A stretch of 64,000 nucleotides of DNA from Phycisphaerales bacterium (GTDB lineage Bacteria > Planctomycetota > Phycisphaerae > Phycisphaerales > UBA1924): the NCBI GenBank assembly GCA_028289195.1, contig JANQQR010000005.1, positions 1 through 64,000 of the forward strand, in the 5' to 3' direction. The translations under genes were made by a program, and so were the position numbers. Under the pieces are notes generated by a model. That model searched no databases. It had not been told where the DNA came from and saw nothing but the letters and a program-made list of their open reading frames with translations. Within the stretch, counting starts at the first letter, position 1. Each line of letters starts with the position of its first letter. Below, piece after piece: positions 49,742 through 59,665 of this stretch.

Positions 49742-51157
49742 CTACTCACCCTGGGCGCGGCTGAACATCCGCTCGCCGGCGCTGTCGCGGTGCAGCTTCT
49801 CGATGTGCATCCACGCGTACTTGTCGCCGACGGCCTGGATCAGCGCGCGCACGTCCGCTTCCGTGATAGGTGTCTCGGAGAGGTAGCGGCAGCGGTGGTG
49901 ATCGACCAGCAGGATGTCCGGCGTGGGGCCCGGGTACACCTTCGTGCCGCGGTTGGAGATCATGCTGAGCTTCAGCGGGCCGACCTCCTTGGGCATGTCG
50001 GGCAGGCCGTCGTTGCGCACGAACATGTCGGCGCCGATGCACTCCCAGTTCTCGTCGCTGACGACGACGGGGCCGGTCTTGCCGACGTTGATCGGCTCGG
50101 GCGCCTCGGCGTCGGCTTGGGACGACGCGTCGGGGGCGGGCAGGTTGCTGATCACGGCGCTGGCGAACTCGTCGGTCGTGGCGTTGCCCCCCAGGTCGCG
50201 GGTGTGGACGTGGTCGATCAGGGAACGACGCAGGCCGGCCTCGATGCGCGACGCGTGGCTCATCAGGCCGAGGTAGCGAAGCATCTGGACGCCCGAGAGC
50301 AGCAGGGCGGTGGGGTTGGCCAGGCCCTTGCCGGCGATGTCGGGCGCCGAGCCGTGGACAGCCTCGAACACGGCGCGCCCGGCGCCGATGTTGCCGCCCG
50401 GCGCGACGCCGAGGCCGCCGACGAGGCCGGCGCACAGGTCGCTGAGGATGTCGCCGAAGAGGTTGAGCGTCACGATGACATCGAAGCGGGTCGGATCGCT
50501 GACGAGCTGCATGCACGTGTTATCGATGAGCAGGTCGTCGGCCTCGATCTCGGGGTATTCGGGCGCAACCTGGCGGAAGCACTCGAGGAACAGCCCGTCG
50601 GTGAGCTTGTGGATGTTGGCCTTGTGGACGCAGGTGACCTTCTTGCGCCCTTCGCGACGGGCCATCTCGAACGCGTAGCGGTGCACGGCCAGCGAGCCGG
50701 GGCGCGTGATGAGCTTGAGTCCCTGGTGGACATCGGGTGTCTGGCAGTGCTCGATGCCGCCGTAGGTGTCCTCGATGTTCTCGCGGACGATGATCAGATC
50801 CACGTCCTCGAATCGTGTGGAGACCGAGGGCAGCGATCGCGACGGGCGCACGTTGGCGAAGAGGTCGAGCGCCTTGCGGATTGTCACGTTGACCGACTTG
50901 TGCCCGGTACCGATCGGCGTCGTGGTCGGCCCCTTGAGGGCGACGCCGTTGGTGGCGATCGACTGGAGCACCGACTCGGGCAGGGGGGTGCCGGTGGCTT
51001 CGAATACGTCGAGGCCGGCGTTGGCCTCGTCCCAGACGATGGGGACACCGGCGGCATCGAAGATGCTGCAGACGGCGTCGGCGATCTCGGGACCGATCCC
51101 GTCGCCGCGGATGAGGGTGACGGTGCGGGCGGACGCTGCGTTGGCTGGTTGATTCAT
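49742..51157 (-). CDS. icd: Isocitrate dehydrogenase with extra C-terminal domain
   Basis: 471 residues. The decarboxylating dehydrogenase core has TLIRGDGIGPEI, TTPIGTGHKSVNVTIRK (substrate-binding Ser), VRENIEDTYGGIEH, VHKANIHKLTDGLF, LNLFGDILSDLCAGLVGGLG and HGSAPDIAGKGLANPTAL. About 130 residues after the core (from INVGKTGPVV to the end) match the C-terminal domain of Thermus/Rickettsia-type enzymes. The reaction is isocitrate to 2-oxoglutarate in the TCA cycle. Cofactor choice cannot be decided by eye. Confidence 0.9.
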   Translation of the reverse strand: MNQPANAASARTVTLIRGDGIGPEIADAVCSIFDAAGVPIVWDEANAGLDVFEATGTPLPESVLQSIATNGVALKGPTTTPIGTGHKSVNVTIRKALDLFANVRPSRSLPSVSTRFEDVDLIIVRENIEDTYGGIEHCQTPDVHQGLKLITRPGSLAVHRYAFEMARREGRKKVTCVHKANIHKLTDGLFLECFRQVAPEYPEIEADDLLIDNTCMQLVSDPTRFDVIVTLNLFGDILSDLCAGLVGGLGVAPGGNIGAGRAVFEAVHGSAPDIAGKGLANPTALLLSGVQMLRYLGLMSHASRIEAGLRRSLIDHVHTRDLGGNATTDEFASAVISNLPAPDASSQADAEAPEPINVGKTGPVVVSDENWECIGADMFVRNDGLPDMPKEVGPLKLSMISNRGTKVYPGPTPDILLVDHHRCRYLSETPITEADVRALIQAVGDKYAWMHIEKLHRDSAGERMFSRAQGE

Positions 51158-51209
51158 GGGGCGAAGAGTGTAACGGGATCGCCCCCGGGGCTCAGGGCCC
51201 CCGGCGTCG

Positions 51210-52190
51210 TCAGGAGTTCGTGCGGGACGCCAGGCGCTCGGGGGCCGGGACGCGGACGTTGCTGGCGAGACCGACGATCTCGAGGGCTCGGATCACGATG
51301 TAGCTGGTGTCGAGCTGCCACCAGCGCAGGCCGTGGCGGGCGCTCGTGGGGAATCTGTGGTGGTTGTTGTGCCAGCCCTCGCCGAAGGCCAGGATTCCGA
51401 ACAGCGCGTTGTTGCGCGACTCGTCGTGAGAGTCGTAGTCGCGCGAGCCCCAGATGTGGCACACCGAGTTGACGCTCCACGTCAGGTGGTGCACGAGGAA
51501 CACGCGCACCAGGCCACCCCAGATGAACCCGAGCAGCGCTCCGGTCCACGACATCGTGACAAGCCCGCCGATCAGCGCGGGGAGCAGCAGCCCGACGAAC
51601 ATCCACAGCGGGAACATGCGGTGCACCCAGCGCACGTCGCGATCACTCTGCAGGTCGGGGACGTAGCGGGCGAAGTCTGCGCGCGTCGGCTTGTAGAGGA
51701 ACCAGCCCATGTGCGCGTGCACGAAGCCCTTGACCATGTTCCAGATGCCGCGGCCGTGCGCGTGGGGCGAGTGGGGATCGCCCTCGTCATCCGAGTGCTG
51801 GTGGTGGTTGCGGTGATTCGCGGCCCAGTTCATGACCGGTCCCTGCACCGCCATCGAGCCGAGCGCGCCGATGACGTGCGTCATCACCGGGCCGGTGTCG
51901 AACGACTTGTGGGTGAAGAGCCGGTGGTAGCCGACGGTGATGCCCAGGCCGGTGAGCACGTAGAACACGCCCATCAGCACGAGCGACGTGAGGTTCACGC
52001 CGAACGGCCACAGCAGCACGATCGCCGCGATCACTCCGACCACGGGAGTCCCGACGGCCACGATGTTGGCGAGGCGTACGTACCACGCGGCCCTGCTGCG
52101 ATTGGCCGGGTGCGCCTCGATCTCGGACTCCGAACCGGAAACCGGCTTGAGCTCGGGAGCGGGGATGTGCTTGATTGGCGCTATTGTCAT
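51210..52190 (-). CDS. Acyl-CoA (delta-9-type) fatty acid desaturase
   Basis: 326 residues from ATG 52190 (MTIAPIKHIPAP), with AGGA upstream. Four membrane helices and the three histidine boxes of the di-iron membrane desaturases are intact: HRLFTH, HRNHHQH and HNNHHRFP. NSVCHIWGSRDYD is also typical. It would introduce double bonds into membrane acyl chains. No cytochrome b5 domain is fused, so a separate electron donor is needed. Confidence 0.93.
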   Translation of the reverse strand: MTIAPIKHIPAPELKPVSGSESEIEAHPANRSRAAWYVRLANIVAVGTPVVGVIAAIVLLWPFGVNLTSLVLMGVFYVLTGLGITVGYHRLFTHKSFDTGPVMTHVIGALGSMAVQGPVMNWAANHRNHHQHSDDEGDPHSPHAHGRGIWNMVKGFVHAHMGWFLYKPTRADFARYVPDLQSDRDVRWVHRMFPLWMFVGLLLPALIGGLVTMSWTGALLGFIWGGLVRVFLVHHLTWSVNSVCHIWGSRDYDSHDESRNNALFGILAFGEGWHNNHHRFPTSARHGLRWWQLDTSYIVIRALEIVGLASNVRVPAPERLASRTNS

Positions 52191-52344
52191 GGCGCTGGCT
52201 TCCTGCCTTCGAACAGATCGGCCGCTGCGATGGGATCGCAAGGGGGCGGCCTCTCGTCCATGTAGTTAGGAGATCCTAGCTTGCAGATTCACGCCGATGC
52301 GGGCCAGGGAGTGAATGTGGGGTAAAGCACCCAAGTTTCGTCGC

Positions 52345-53460
52345 TCAGGAGTCCGCGAACGAGGTCCCGATCTCGCGGGCGGCCTGCAAGATCGGCTCAT
52401 CCGGCGGGACGACGCGCTGGCGATTGGCGACCGCCCCGATGTCGATGTCGTCGATCTGGCCCTGGCAGCGCACCACGAGGCGGTTGCGCGCGCCCGCGGC
52501 GAGCAGAGCCGCGGCGTGGTGCCCGAACTGCGTGGCGAGCACGCGATCGGCGCCGACGGGTGTGCCGCCGCGCTGCACGTGACCGAGGACCGTTGCGCGC
52601 GTCTCCTGGCCGATGCGCTCTTCGATCTGTGCGGCGAGCACGGCGCCGACTCCACCGAGCCGGATCGGGTCGGGGCTGGTCGGGTCGGTGAGCTTGACGA
52701 CCTGGTCGCCGCCGCGTTCCTTTGCACCCTCGGAGATGCAGATGATCGTGGCCTTGCGCCCGCGCCTGGAGCGCTCGTCGATCTTCTCGCAGATCGAATC
52801 GAGCGAGTAGGGGATCTCGGGCAGGCAGATGATGTCTGCGCCGCCGGCGACGCCGGCGTAGAGGGCGATCCAGCCGGCGTTGCGACCCATGACCTCGACG
52901 ACCATGACGCGGTTGTGGCTGGACGCTGTCGTGTGGATGCGATCGAGCGCATCGGAGACGATCTGCACCGCGGTCAGAAAGCCGAAGGTGATGTCGGTGC
53001 CGACTAGGTCGTTGTCGATGCTCTTGGGCACGCCGATGACGTTGATCCCGCCCCGGATGAGGGACTGACAGGCCGACATCGTCCCGTCGCCGCCGATGGC
53101 GACGATCGCGTCGAGCCCGGCGGCTTTGGCATGGTCGACACACCGATCGGTGACGTCTTCGAATACCGGCGAGCCGTCGGGGTTGGTGCCGGTCGCGAAC
53201 CGCTCGGGGTTGGCCTTGTTTGACGACCCGAGGATGGTGCCGCCCACGAACATGATGCCCGAGACGTCGTCGAACTCGAGCGGTCGCATGCGGTTCTCGA
53301 TCAGGCCGAGCAGGCCGTCTTCGATTCCAATGACCTCGGCGTGGTTCGCCCGGATGAGAGTCTTGGTCACCGCGCGGATAACGGCGTTGAGGCCGGGGCA
53401 GTCGCCCCCGCCGGTGAAGAGCCCGACCCGCTTGATGGGTTGAGTGCTGTCTGCTCCCAT
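52345..53460 (-). CDS. pfkA: 6-phosphofructokinase, group III type
   Basis: 371 residues from ATG 53460, with AGGA upstream. FTGGGDCPGLNAVI and AIGGDGTMSA bind nucleotide. PKSIDND contains the catalytic Asp (D149), MGRNAGWIAL binds fructose-6-phosphate, and LGHVQRGGTP follows. The residue after GGD is Gly, as in ATP-using enzymes, but Lys replaces Gly in PKSIDND, as in PPi-using ones. This Gly/Lys combination marks the group III (mixed) subfamily known from actinobacteria. ATP use is likely. Divergent from the DUF3052-like gene. Confidence 0.93.
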   Translation of the reverse strand: MGADSTQPIKRVGLFTGGGDCPGLNAVIRAVTKTLIRANHAEVIGIEDGLLGLIENRMRPLEFDDVSGIMFVGGTILGSSNKANPERFATGTNPDGSPVFEDVTDRCVDHAKAAGLDAIVAIGGDGTMSACQSLIRGGINVIGVPKSIDNDLVGTDITFGFLTAVQIVSDALDRIHTTASSHNRVMVVEVMGRNAGWIALYAGVAGGADIICLPEIPYSLDSICEKIDERSRRGRKATIICISEGAKERGGDQVVKLTDPTSPDPIRLGGVGAVLAAQIEERIGQETRATVLGHVQRGGTPVGADRVLATQFGHHAAALLAAGARNRLVVRCQGQIDDIDIGAVANRQRVVPPDEPILQAAREIGTSFADS

Positions 53461-53492
53461 GGCGGTCATCCTACAGGCGGAGGAGGGACGCG

Positions 53493-53912
53493 ATGCCGGG
53501 GTATTCCGGGACACCGCTTGCCAAAAAGCTGGGAATCAAGGAAGGCCATCGGGTCGCGCTGCTGGGCGCGCCCGCCGGGTTCGAGGATCAACTCGAAGGG
53601 CTCGCGCCGGGCGTCGTCGTCACGCGCGGGCTGCGGGGCACGCGCCCGTTCGACGTGATCGTGCTGTTCGCGAAGAAGGACGCCGAGCTTCAAAGCAGTT
53701 TCGACAGGGCCCGGGACCGTCTCGAGGATCCGGGGGGGCTCTGGGCGTGCTGGCCCAAGAAGAGTTCTGGTGTTGCAACAGAGTTGAGCGACGGTCGCGT
53801 GCGCGAGATCGGGCTGGCAACGGGCATGGTGGACAACAAGACGTGCGCGGTGACCGAGGTGTGGTCGGGGCTGCGCTTCGTTGTGCGCCTGGAGAACCGA
53901 AAGCGGCGCTAG
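53493..53912 (+). CDS. DUF3052-like small protein
   Basis: 139 residues. The start MPGYSGTPLAKKLGIKEGHR and following VALLGAPAGFEDQL match the pattern of DUF3052 proteins, a small cytoplasmic family of unknown function. RPFDVIVLFAKKDAEL and WACWPKKSSGV follow, also as in that family. Its TAG stop shares CTAG with the convergent kinase gene. Confidence 0.8.
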   Translation: MPGYSGTPLAKKLGIKEGHRVALLGAPAGFEDQLEGLAPGVVVTRGLRGTRPFDVIVLFAKKDAELQSSFDRARDRLEDPGGLWACWPKKSSGVATELSDGRVREIGLATGMVDNKTCAVTEVWSGLRFVVRLENRKRR

Positions 53913-56746
53913 TCCTCGAGCAGGCGCTCCCAGTTCAGCACCAGGCAGAGGCGCGTGTTGATGGTGTCGCCCGCCTGGTTGATCACGAACGACACTCCGT
54001 TGCGCTGCACGTCGTAGTCCGTTCCGCTCTCGTTGACGATGTCGAAGAGTGCCTGCCCGGCGTCGTGCACGAACGCCGCGTCCTGGGTGCGCCACTTGAC
54101 GGCGATCAGTGAATTGCTCGACGACGAGTAGAAGAGCTCGTCGCCGGGATTGCTCCAGCGCGGTAGACGCCCCCCCGCCAGAGAGATCCGCCAGCGGGCG
54201 TTCTCGCTCGGCACTGCGGCGCCGGCCTCCCGCTCGGCATCCCAGCCGGGGAGGAACGGCACGACATATACCTCCGAGGTCCCGGTATCCGTGGACTCGA
54301 ACGAGAGCCAGCGCCCGTCGGGGCTCACCGATCCGTATCGTTCCTCGACCGGGCCGACGCGCAGCGGCAGGGGTTCGCCGCCGCCCGCGGGGATCGCGTA
54401 GATGTCGTTGCTCGCGCCCCCGCCGATGAACGATCCCTTGTCGTAGACGATGAACCGTCCGTCGGGCGTCCAGTCGGTGGGGTAGATGTTCCCCTCCAGA
54501 TCCCGGTCCGCGAGGAGGAGCGCCTGCGGGTTGCCCCCTTCGATCGGGATCGTGTAGATGCCCAATTCCGCTTCTCCGGTGAACCGGCCGAAGGCGATCG
54601 TGGACCCGTCGGGCGACCAGACCGGCGACACCTCGGCGCCCGGCAGGAATGTGAGTCGCCTGGGTGTCTGCGTCCCGGCGACCGGCACGAGGTTCGCGGC
54701 GGATTCGAACGTCGAAGACGGATCGAGGGCCTGGTAGACCCAGATGTCGTAGTCGCTCAGGCTGTCGGGCATCAAGCCGCTGATAGCCACGCTGAGCCCG
54801 TCGGGTGAGATCTGGAGTGAATTCTGAAGCACTCCCTCGGCGAGCGTGTTGACGGGGCGCCCGTCGCGCAGGCGGACGATCAGCTCGGTCGCCTCGCCGA
54901 GACCGGCGACCGCGACGGTGCGTGACTCGCCGGAACTCGTTTCGTTCCGGAACTCCGGGTGGAACACCAGGGCTCCGCCGCTGCTCGCGCTGATGAGCGA
55001 GTGCCAGGTCGTTGCGTCGCCCGTCACGTCGTCAAGAACCGGGCGCGGATCTCCGCTGATCGTGCCCTCGGCGACGTCGAACCCCACGGCGCAGAGCACG
55101 TCATCGGTGAGGAACAACAGCGAGTCGCCGACCACCTGGGCGCTGAACTCGGTCTGGATGAGCTCGGCATGAACCGAGCCATCGAGGCTCCCGAGCATCA
55201 GATGCGATTCGGCACTCCGGGACGGGTCGTGGTGCACGGCGAGGTAGACGAATCGGCTGGTGCCGTCGATGACGTGCGGCCACCGGTGCGTGGTATGGCG
55301 GGCGGTGTCGACGGTCGTGACGGGCTGCGCATCGCCGCCCGTATCGGGCACCCGGTATATCCCCGACTGGAATCCCGGCGCGAAGATGATGTCGCCGCTC
55401 GGGAACCACGATCCGCCCCGACCTCCGGGCGCTGCGCACAGCGTTCGTGTCGATCGAGTGGCTATGTCGTGGCGACGCAGTTCGCCCGCTGCGAAGAACG
55501 CGACGGCCCGGCCGTCCGGAGACCAGAACGGGAACGTGGCGCCGTCGGTCCCGCGCAGCGGCGTGGGCACGCGCGATCCCAGTTCGCGCACCCAGAGCCT
55601 CTGCACCCCGCGATCGTCACGGGCTGTGAACACGACTGTGTCGCCTTCCGGTGCGACGACCGCGGGACCAGCGACGTCTCCGATGGCGATGATCGAGGTT
55701 CCGAACGCGGGCTCGATCGTGGCGAAGAGCGGCTCGGCGGGCGCGGGAGCGTCGAAGGCTGAACGTCCGAACCACGCCGCGATCGCGCCGAAGAGCAGCG
55801 CAACGATGGCTACGCCGAGCGCCGGCATGCCCGGGCCGCTCGAGCCGTGCGCCGTCGCGTGCGCATCCTCGCCCGCGGCGGGCGCTCTCTCGAGTTCCAC
55901 GCGCGCGTCGCCGATGTCGCGCAGGCGCTGATTCCGATCGCGCTCGAGGCAGCGCCCCAGCATGTGGCGGATCATGCGGGGTGTCGTCGGCGGGAGGCGA
56001 TCGAGATCGACGTCCTTGTGGAGGATCGCGCCGATCGAATCGGTCGCGGTCTCGCCCAGGAACGGGCCGGCGCCGGTCAGGCACTCGTAGAGGATGACAC
56101 CGAACGACCAGATGTCGGTGCGCTTGTCGACGGTGCGCCCGCGCGCCTGCTCGGGGCTCATGTACGGAGCCGTCCCGAGGATCACGCCGGGTGATGTCGG
56201 CGAGTGCGCCACCCCCGGGCTCGTGACCGTCTGGATCTGGCTGAAGCCCGACGAAGACGAGCTGTGCCCCTCGGTGCTCTTGGCGAGACCGAAGTCCAGC
56301 ACCTTGATGACGCCCTCGGGTGTCATCTTGATGTTGGCGGGTTTCAGATCGCGATGGATGACGCCCGCTTCGTGCGCCGCTTCAACGCCCGCGGCGATCT
56401 GCGCGCACGCCTCGAGCGCTTCGTCGACAGGGAGCGGCCCGCGATCGAGGCGCTCGGCGAGCGTCTCGCCCTCGACGTACTCGAGCACGAGGAAGCGCTG
56501 GCCATCGGACTCTTCGACTCCGTAGATGCCTGCGACGTTTAAGTGGCTGAGTTGGGCCAGGGTGCGCGCCTCGCGCTCGAAGCGCGCCAGACGTTCCGGA
56601 TCGTCGGCGAGGTGCTCGGGGAGCGCCTTGATCGCGACAGGCCTGTCGAGCTTGGTGTCGCGGGCGAGGTAGACAACGCCCATGCCGCCGCGGCCGATCT
56701 CGCGATCGATGGCGTAGGGGCCGATCTGGGTGGGTGCATCGCTCAC
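53909..56746 (-). CDS. Ser/Thr protein kinase fused to TolB-like propeller (copy 2)
   Basis: 945 residues. The N-terminal kinase domain is complete: GRGGMGVVYLARD (P-loop), VAIKAL (ATP Lys), HRDLKPANI (catalytic Asp), LDFGLAK (DFG) and GTAPYMSPEQARG. One membrane helix (ALGVAIVALLFGAIAAWF) separates it from about 580 residues of SPDG-type repeats (FWSPDGRAVAFF, VWSPDGSTIAFG, DWTPDGRFIVYD, SVSPDGRWLSFE), a TolB/WD40-like propeller. The propeller should face outward and could sense a ligand. Start GTG 56746 lies 7 bp after the stop of the paralogous upstream gene. Confidence 0.9.
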   Translation of the reverse strand: MSDAPTQIGPYAIDREIGRGGMGVVYLARDTKLDRPVAIKALPEHLADDPERLARFEREARTLAQLSHLNVAGIYGVEESDGQRFLVLEYVEGETLAERLDRGPLPVDEALEACAQIAAGVEAAHEAGVIHRDLKPANIKMTPEGVIKVLDFGLAKSTEGHSSSSSGFSQIQTVTSPGVAHSPTSPGVILGTAPYMSPEQARGRTVDKRTDIWSFGVILYECLTGAGPFLGETATDSIGAILHKDVDLDRLPPTTPRMIRHMLGRCLERDRNQRLRDIGDARVELERAPAAGEDAHATAHGSSGPGMPALGVAIVALLFGAIAAWFGRSAFDAPAPAEPLFATIEPAFGTSIIAIGDVAGPAVVAPEGDTVVFTARDDRGVQRLWVRELGSRVPTPLRGTDGATFPFWSPDGRAVAFFAAGELRRHDIATRSTRTLCAAPGGRGGSWFPSGDIIFAPGFQSGIYRVPDTGGDAQPVTTVDTARHTTHRWPHVIDGTSRFVYLAVHHDPSRSAESHLMLGSLDGSVHAELIQTEFSAQVVGDSLLFLTDDVLCAVGFDVAEGTISGDPRPVLDDVTGDATTWHSLISASSGGALVFHPEFRNETSSGESRTVAVAGLGEATELIVRLRDGRPVNTLAEGVLQNSLQISPDGLSVAISGLMPDSLSDYDIWVYQALDPSSTFESAANLVPVAGTQTPRRLTFLPGAEVSPVWSPDGSTIAFGRFTGEAELGIYTIPIEGGNPQALLLADRDLEGNIYPTDWTPDGRFIVYDKGSFIGGGASNDIYAIPAGGGEPLPLRVGPVEERYGSVSPDGRWLSFESTDTGTSEVYVVPFLPGWDAEREAGAAVPSENARWRISLAGGRLPRWSNPGDELFYSSSSNSLIAVKWRTQDAAFVHDAGQALFDIVNESGTDYDVQRNGVSFVINQAGDTINTRLCLVLNWERLLED

Positions 56747-56753
56747 GGTCGGG

Positions 56754-59504
56754 TCAACGCGCAGGGCCGGCCTTGGATTCGAGATCGGTGAACCAGTTCA
56801 GGATCATCTTGACCACGATCGTGTCTTCGTCGTTGCGGGCCGCCCGCGACATCACGAGGAAGCGCTCGTTGTCAGCTGTCAGGTTGAACTGGGGGTAGAA
56901 AAAGTCATCGCTCAAGCGGTGCTCAACGACCTGCTGCGGCCGGCCGATGCGCAGGCGACCGTCTTCCCGCTCACCGATCTCGCACGAGTAGATACTGCCC
57001 GCCCACCAGTAGTAAAGAGCGGCGCCGTCGTCGGACCAGACGGGGTACGAGCCGCCGTCGATCGACACCTGCGCCCGGCCGCCTCCGGTTGGGAATGACC
57101 GGAGATAGACCTCCGGACGTCCGGTCTCGTTGCTGGAGTATGCGAATTGCGTGCCGTCTGGAGAGATGATCGGGAAGCGGGTTTCGAACTGCGTTTCGAG
57201 GAGCACCTGGGGCTCGGCCGCGGCGCCATCGGGGCCGACCTCGACTGTCCACGCGGCGAAAGTCTCGCGTCCGGTTCCGAGCCGGTGGAACGCGAGTGTC
57301 CTCCCGTCGGGCGACCAGCTGATGGGGAAATCGACATCGTCGCCGGATGTGATCTGGATCGGTTCTCCGCTGCCGTCGGCCGGCAGCGTGAAGATGTTGG
57401 GCGTGCCGCCGCTGTTCTGGGCGGCATAGGCGATCATCTGGCCGTCGGGGCTCCAGACCGCGTTCATCTCGGGGCCTTCCGCGAACGTCAGGCGTGAGAG
57501 CACCCGTCGCTCCAGTTCGAAGACCCAGAGATCGAACTCGGTCGAGTCTGAATAGACCTGCATCGCCACGCGCTCTTGATCGGGAGACAACGCGGCAACC
57601 GGCGCGAGAAGATCGTCCGACGTGAGATTCGTTCGGTTGCCCTCCCGGTCGAGCCATGTGAGCGTCGAAAACGCGCCACCGGCGCCGGTGCCCTCAACGT
57701 ACAGCAGGCGGCCCGTGTCCGAGACGTTGTACGACACCCCTCCGTTCGGGGGTGCGGTGAGAACGCCCTCGACCATCGGTACGGGGGCTCCGAGTGTGGT
57801 AAGGGATTCGGCGTCGAATCTGCAGGCGTAAACCGTTCCCGCGCTGCCGAAGAGCAGGTGACCGGAGGGGGTGTACTTCGGATTCGAGCCTCCGGTGTGG
57901 AGCACGGTGCGCTCTGCGCTGTCGAGAGAAAGTGCTTCGATGGTGCCGCGATTGAAGTCCTCCCCGCGGGTCTGTGAAACGAAGAGCAGCGCCTGCGAAC
58001 CGGGAAGAAAGTGGGGCCAGCGGTGCGATCGTTCTTCGGCTTCATCGCTCGGGGTTGTGAGTTGGCGGGGCTCTCCGCCGTTCTCCGAAACCGCCCACAA
58101 CCCCGCGGTGGTGTCCGGGGTGAACGCGATGAGGCCCCCGTCTCCCCAGCTAGCGCCGCGCGGCGATGTCCCGATCGACGCGAGCGTGATCGGTGCGCCG
58201 CCAGAAATCGCGATCTTGCGCAGCGCGCCGTCCGCGAAGAAGCACACCCACTCGCCGTCGGGTGAGAACACGGGCTGGGTCGCCCCCGCCGTCCCTGCCA
58301 GCGGGTTCGCTTCGAATGCGCCGAGACGGCGGATATAGAGCAGCCGCTGCTCTCCCTCGCGCTGGGCCCCGAGGAACACGACGGCAGAACCGTCGGGAGA
58401 GATCGTGAACGGGGCGCCCACCGCCTGCTGGAGCAGGCCGTCGATGCCGAGGTCCGCCCGCAGGCGCACGGGCTCTTCGGGCGCTTCCGGGCTGTCGCGC
58501 AGCATCAACGCGCCCATGGCCAGGGTGACGATCAGCAGCAGCGCCGCGGCGATCCAGCCCGCCGGAGATGCCGCACGCGCACCGCCGGCGTTCAGCGCGG
58601 CACCGGCGAGATTCAGGCTCGTGGCGCTCGGGTCTCGGAGGGCCTCGTCGAGCTCGACGCGGGCATCGCCGATGTCCCGCAGGCGGCGCGACGGGTCCTT
58701 GGCGAGCGTGCGCTTGAGGAGCAGGTGGATGGTGGGGGGCGTGTCGTCGGGGAGCGTGCTCCAGTCGGGCTCTTTATGAAGGATGGCGCCGAAAGAGTCG
58801 GTCGCGGTCTCGCCTGCGAACGGCCCGACGCCGGTGAGCATCTCGTAGAGGACGCAGCCGAAGCTCCAGATGTCGGTGCGCCGGTCGAGCTGCTTGCCGC
58901 GGGCCTGCTCGGGAGAGACGTAGGCGGCGGTGCCCATGATCTGTCCGGCGGCTGTCGCGGGCGAGCGAGCGGTCGGGAATGTCGCGGTGGGGGAGTGCGA
59001 GAGGTCGAGCGACGAGCTGCGCCCTTCGACCTCCTTGGCGAGTCCGAAGTCGAGCACCTTGGCTTCGCCCCGTGGAGTGACGACGATGTTGCCCGGCTTG
59101 AGGTCTCGGTGGATCACGCCTGCTTCGTGGGCGGACTCGACGCCCGAGGCCACCTGCGCGCCGATGCGGATCGCTTCCTCGGTGGCGATGGCGCCGCGTT
59201 CGAGGATCTGCGCGAGAGACTCGCCCTCGACGAACTCCATCACCAGGTAGCGGGCGCCCTCGTGCTCCTCGAGTCCGTAGACGCCGGCGATGTTGGGGTG
59301 CGACAGCGAGGCCAGCAGCTTGGCCTCACGCTCGAAGCGGGCCATGCGCTCAGGGTCTTCGGCGAGATGCTCTGGCAGCGCCTTGATAGCGACCGGGCGA
59401 TCGAGCTTGGTGTCGCGTCCGAGGTAGACAACGCCCATACCACCGCGCCCGAGCTCGCGCTCGATCGTGTACGGACCGATCTGGGTGGCGGGGAGTTCCT
59501 CCAC
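56754..59504 (-). CDS. Ser/Thr protein kinase fused to TolB-like propeller (copy 1)
   Basis: 916 residues, GTG start at 59504. Kinase motifs are GRGGMGVVYLGRD, VAIKALPEHLA, HRDLKPGNI, LDFGLAKE and GTAAYVSPEQARG. A membrane helix (WIAAALLLIVTLAMGALML) precedes SPDG repeats (VFSPDGEWVCFF, VWSPDGQMIAYA, SWSPDGRTLAFH, IISPDGTQFAYS). The kinase half is very close to the downstream copy, including TKLDRPVAIKALPEHLA, while the propellers differ more. This is a tandem duplication with diverging sensors. The two genes are probably one operon. Confidence 0.9.
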   Translation of the reverse strand: MEELPATQIGPYTIERELGRGGMGVVYLGRDTKLDRPVAIKALPEHLAEDPERMARFEREAKLLASLSHPNIAGVYGLEEHEGARYLVMEFVEGESLAQILERGAIATEEAIRIGAQVASGVESAHEAGVIHRDLKPGNIVVTPRGEAKVLDFGLAKEVEGRSSSLDLSHSPTATFPTARSPATAAGQIMGTAAYVSPEQARGKQLDRRTDIWSFGCVLYEMLTGVGPFAGETATDSFGAILHKEPDWSTLPDDTPPTIHLLLKRTLAKDPSRRLRDIGDARVELDEALRDPSATSLNLAGAALNAGGARAASPAGWIAAALLLIVTLAMGALMLRDSPEAPEEPVRLRADLGIDGLLQQAVGAPFTISPDGSAVVFLGAQREGEQRLLYIRRLGAFEANPLAGTAGATQPVFSPDGEWVCFFADGALRKIAISGGAPITLASIGTSPRGASWGDGGLIAFTPDTTAGLWAVSENGGEPRQLTTPSDEAEERSHRWPHFLPGSQALLFVSQTRGEDFNRGTIEALSLDSAERTVLHTGGSNPKYTPSGHLLFGSAGTVYACRFDAESLTTLGAPVPMVEGVLTAPPNGGVSYNVSDTGRLLYVEGTGAGGAFSTLTWLDREGNRTNLTSDDLLAPVAALSPDQERVAMQVYSDSTEFDLWVFELERRVLSRLTFAEGPEMNAVWSPDGQMIAYAAQNSGGTPNIFTLPADGSGEPIQITSGDDVDFPISWSPDGRTLAFHRLGTGRETFAAWTVEVGPDGAAAEPQVLLETQFETRFPIISPDGTQFAYSSNETGRPEVYLRSFPTGGGRAQVSIDGGSYPVWSDDGAALYYWWAGSIYSCEIGEREDGRLRIGRPQQVVEHRLSDDFFYPQFNLTADNERFLVMSRAARNDEDTIVVKMILNWFTDLESKAGPAR

Positions 59505-59665
59505 GAGGGATCAGTCTACCGGCGCGCAGAAATTGTCGACGAGCGGGGGCCCGATAATCCGGCTGAATCAGACCGGCCTGGTTGCGGATCGCTGGCGGAG
59601 CACGGGTCTGGTGGCATACTTTGCTCAGCGCCGCTGTGTCGGCCGCGGGAGGGAGAGAACCTGAC

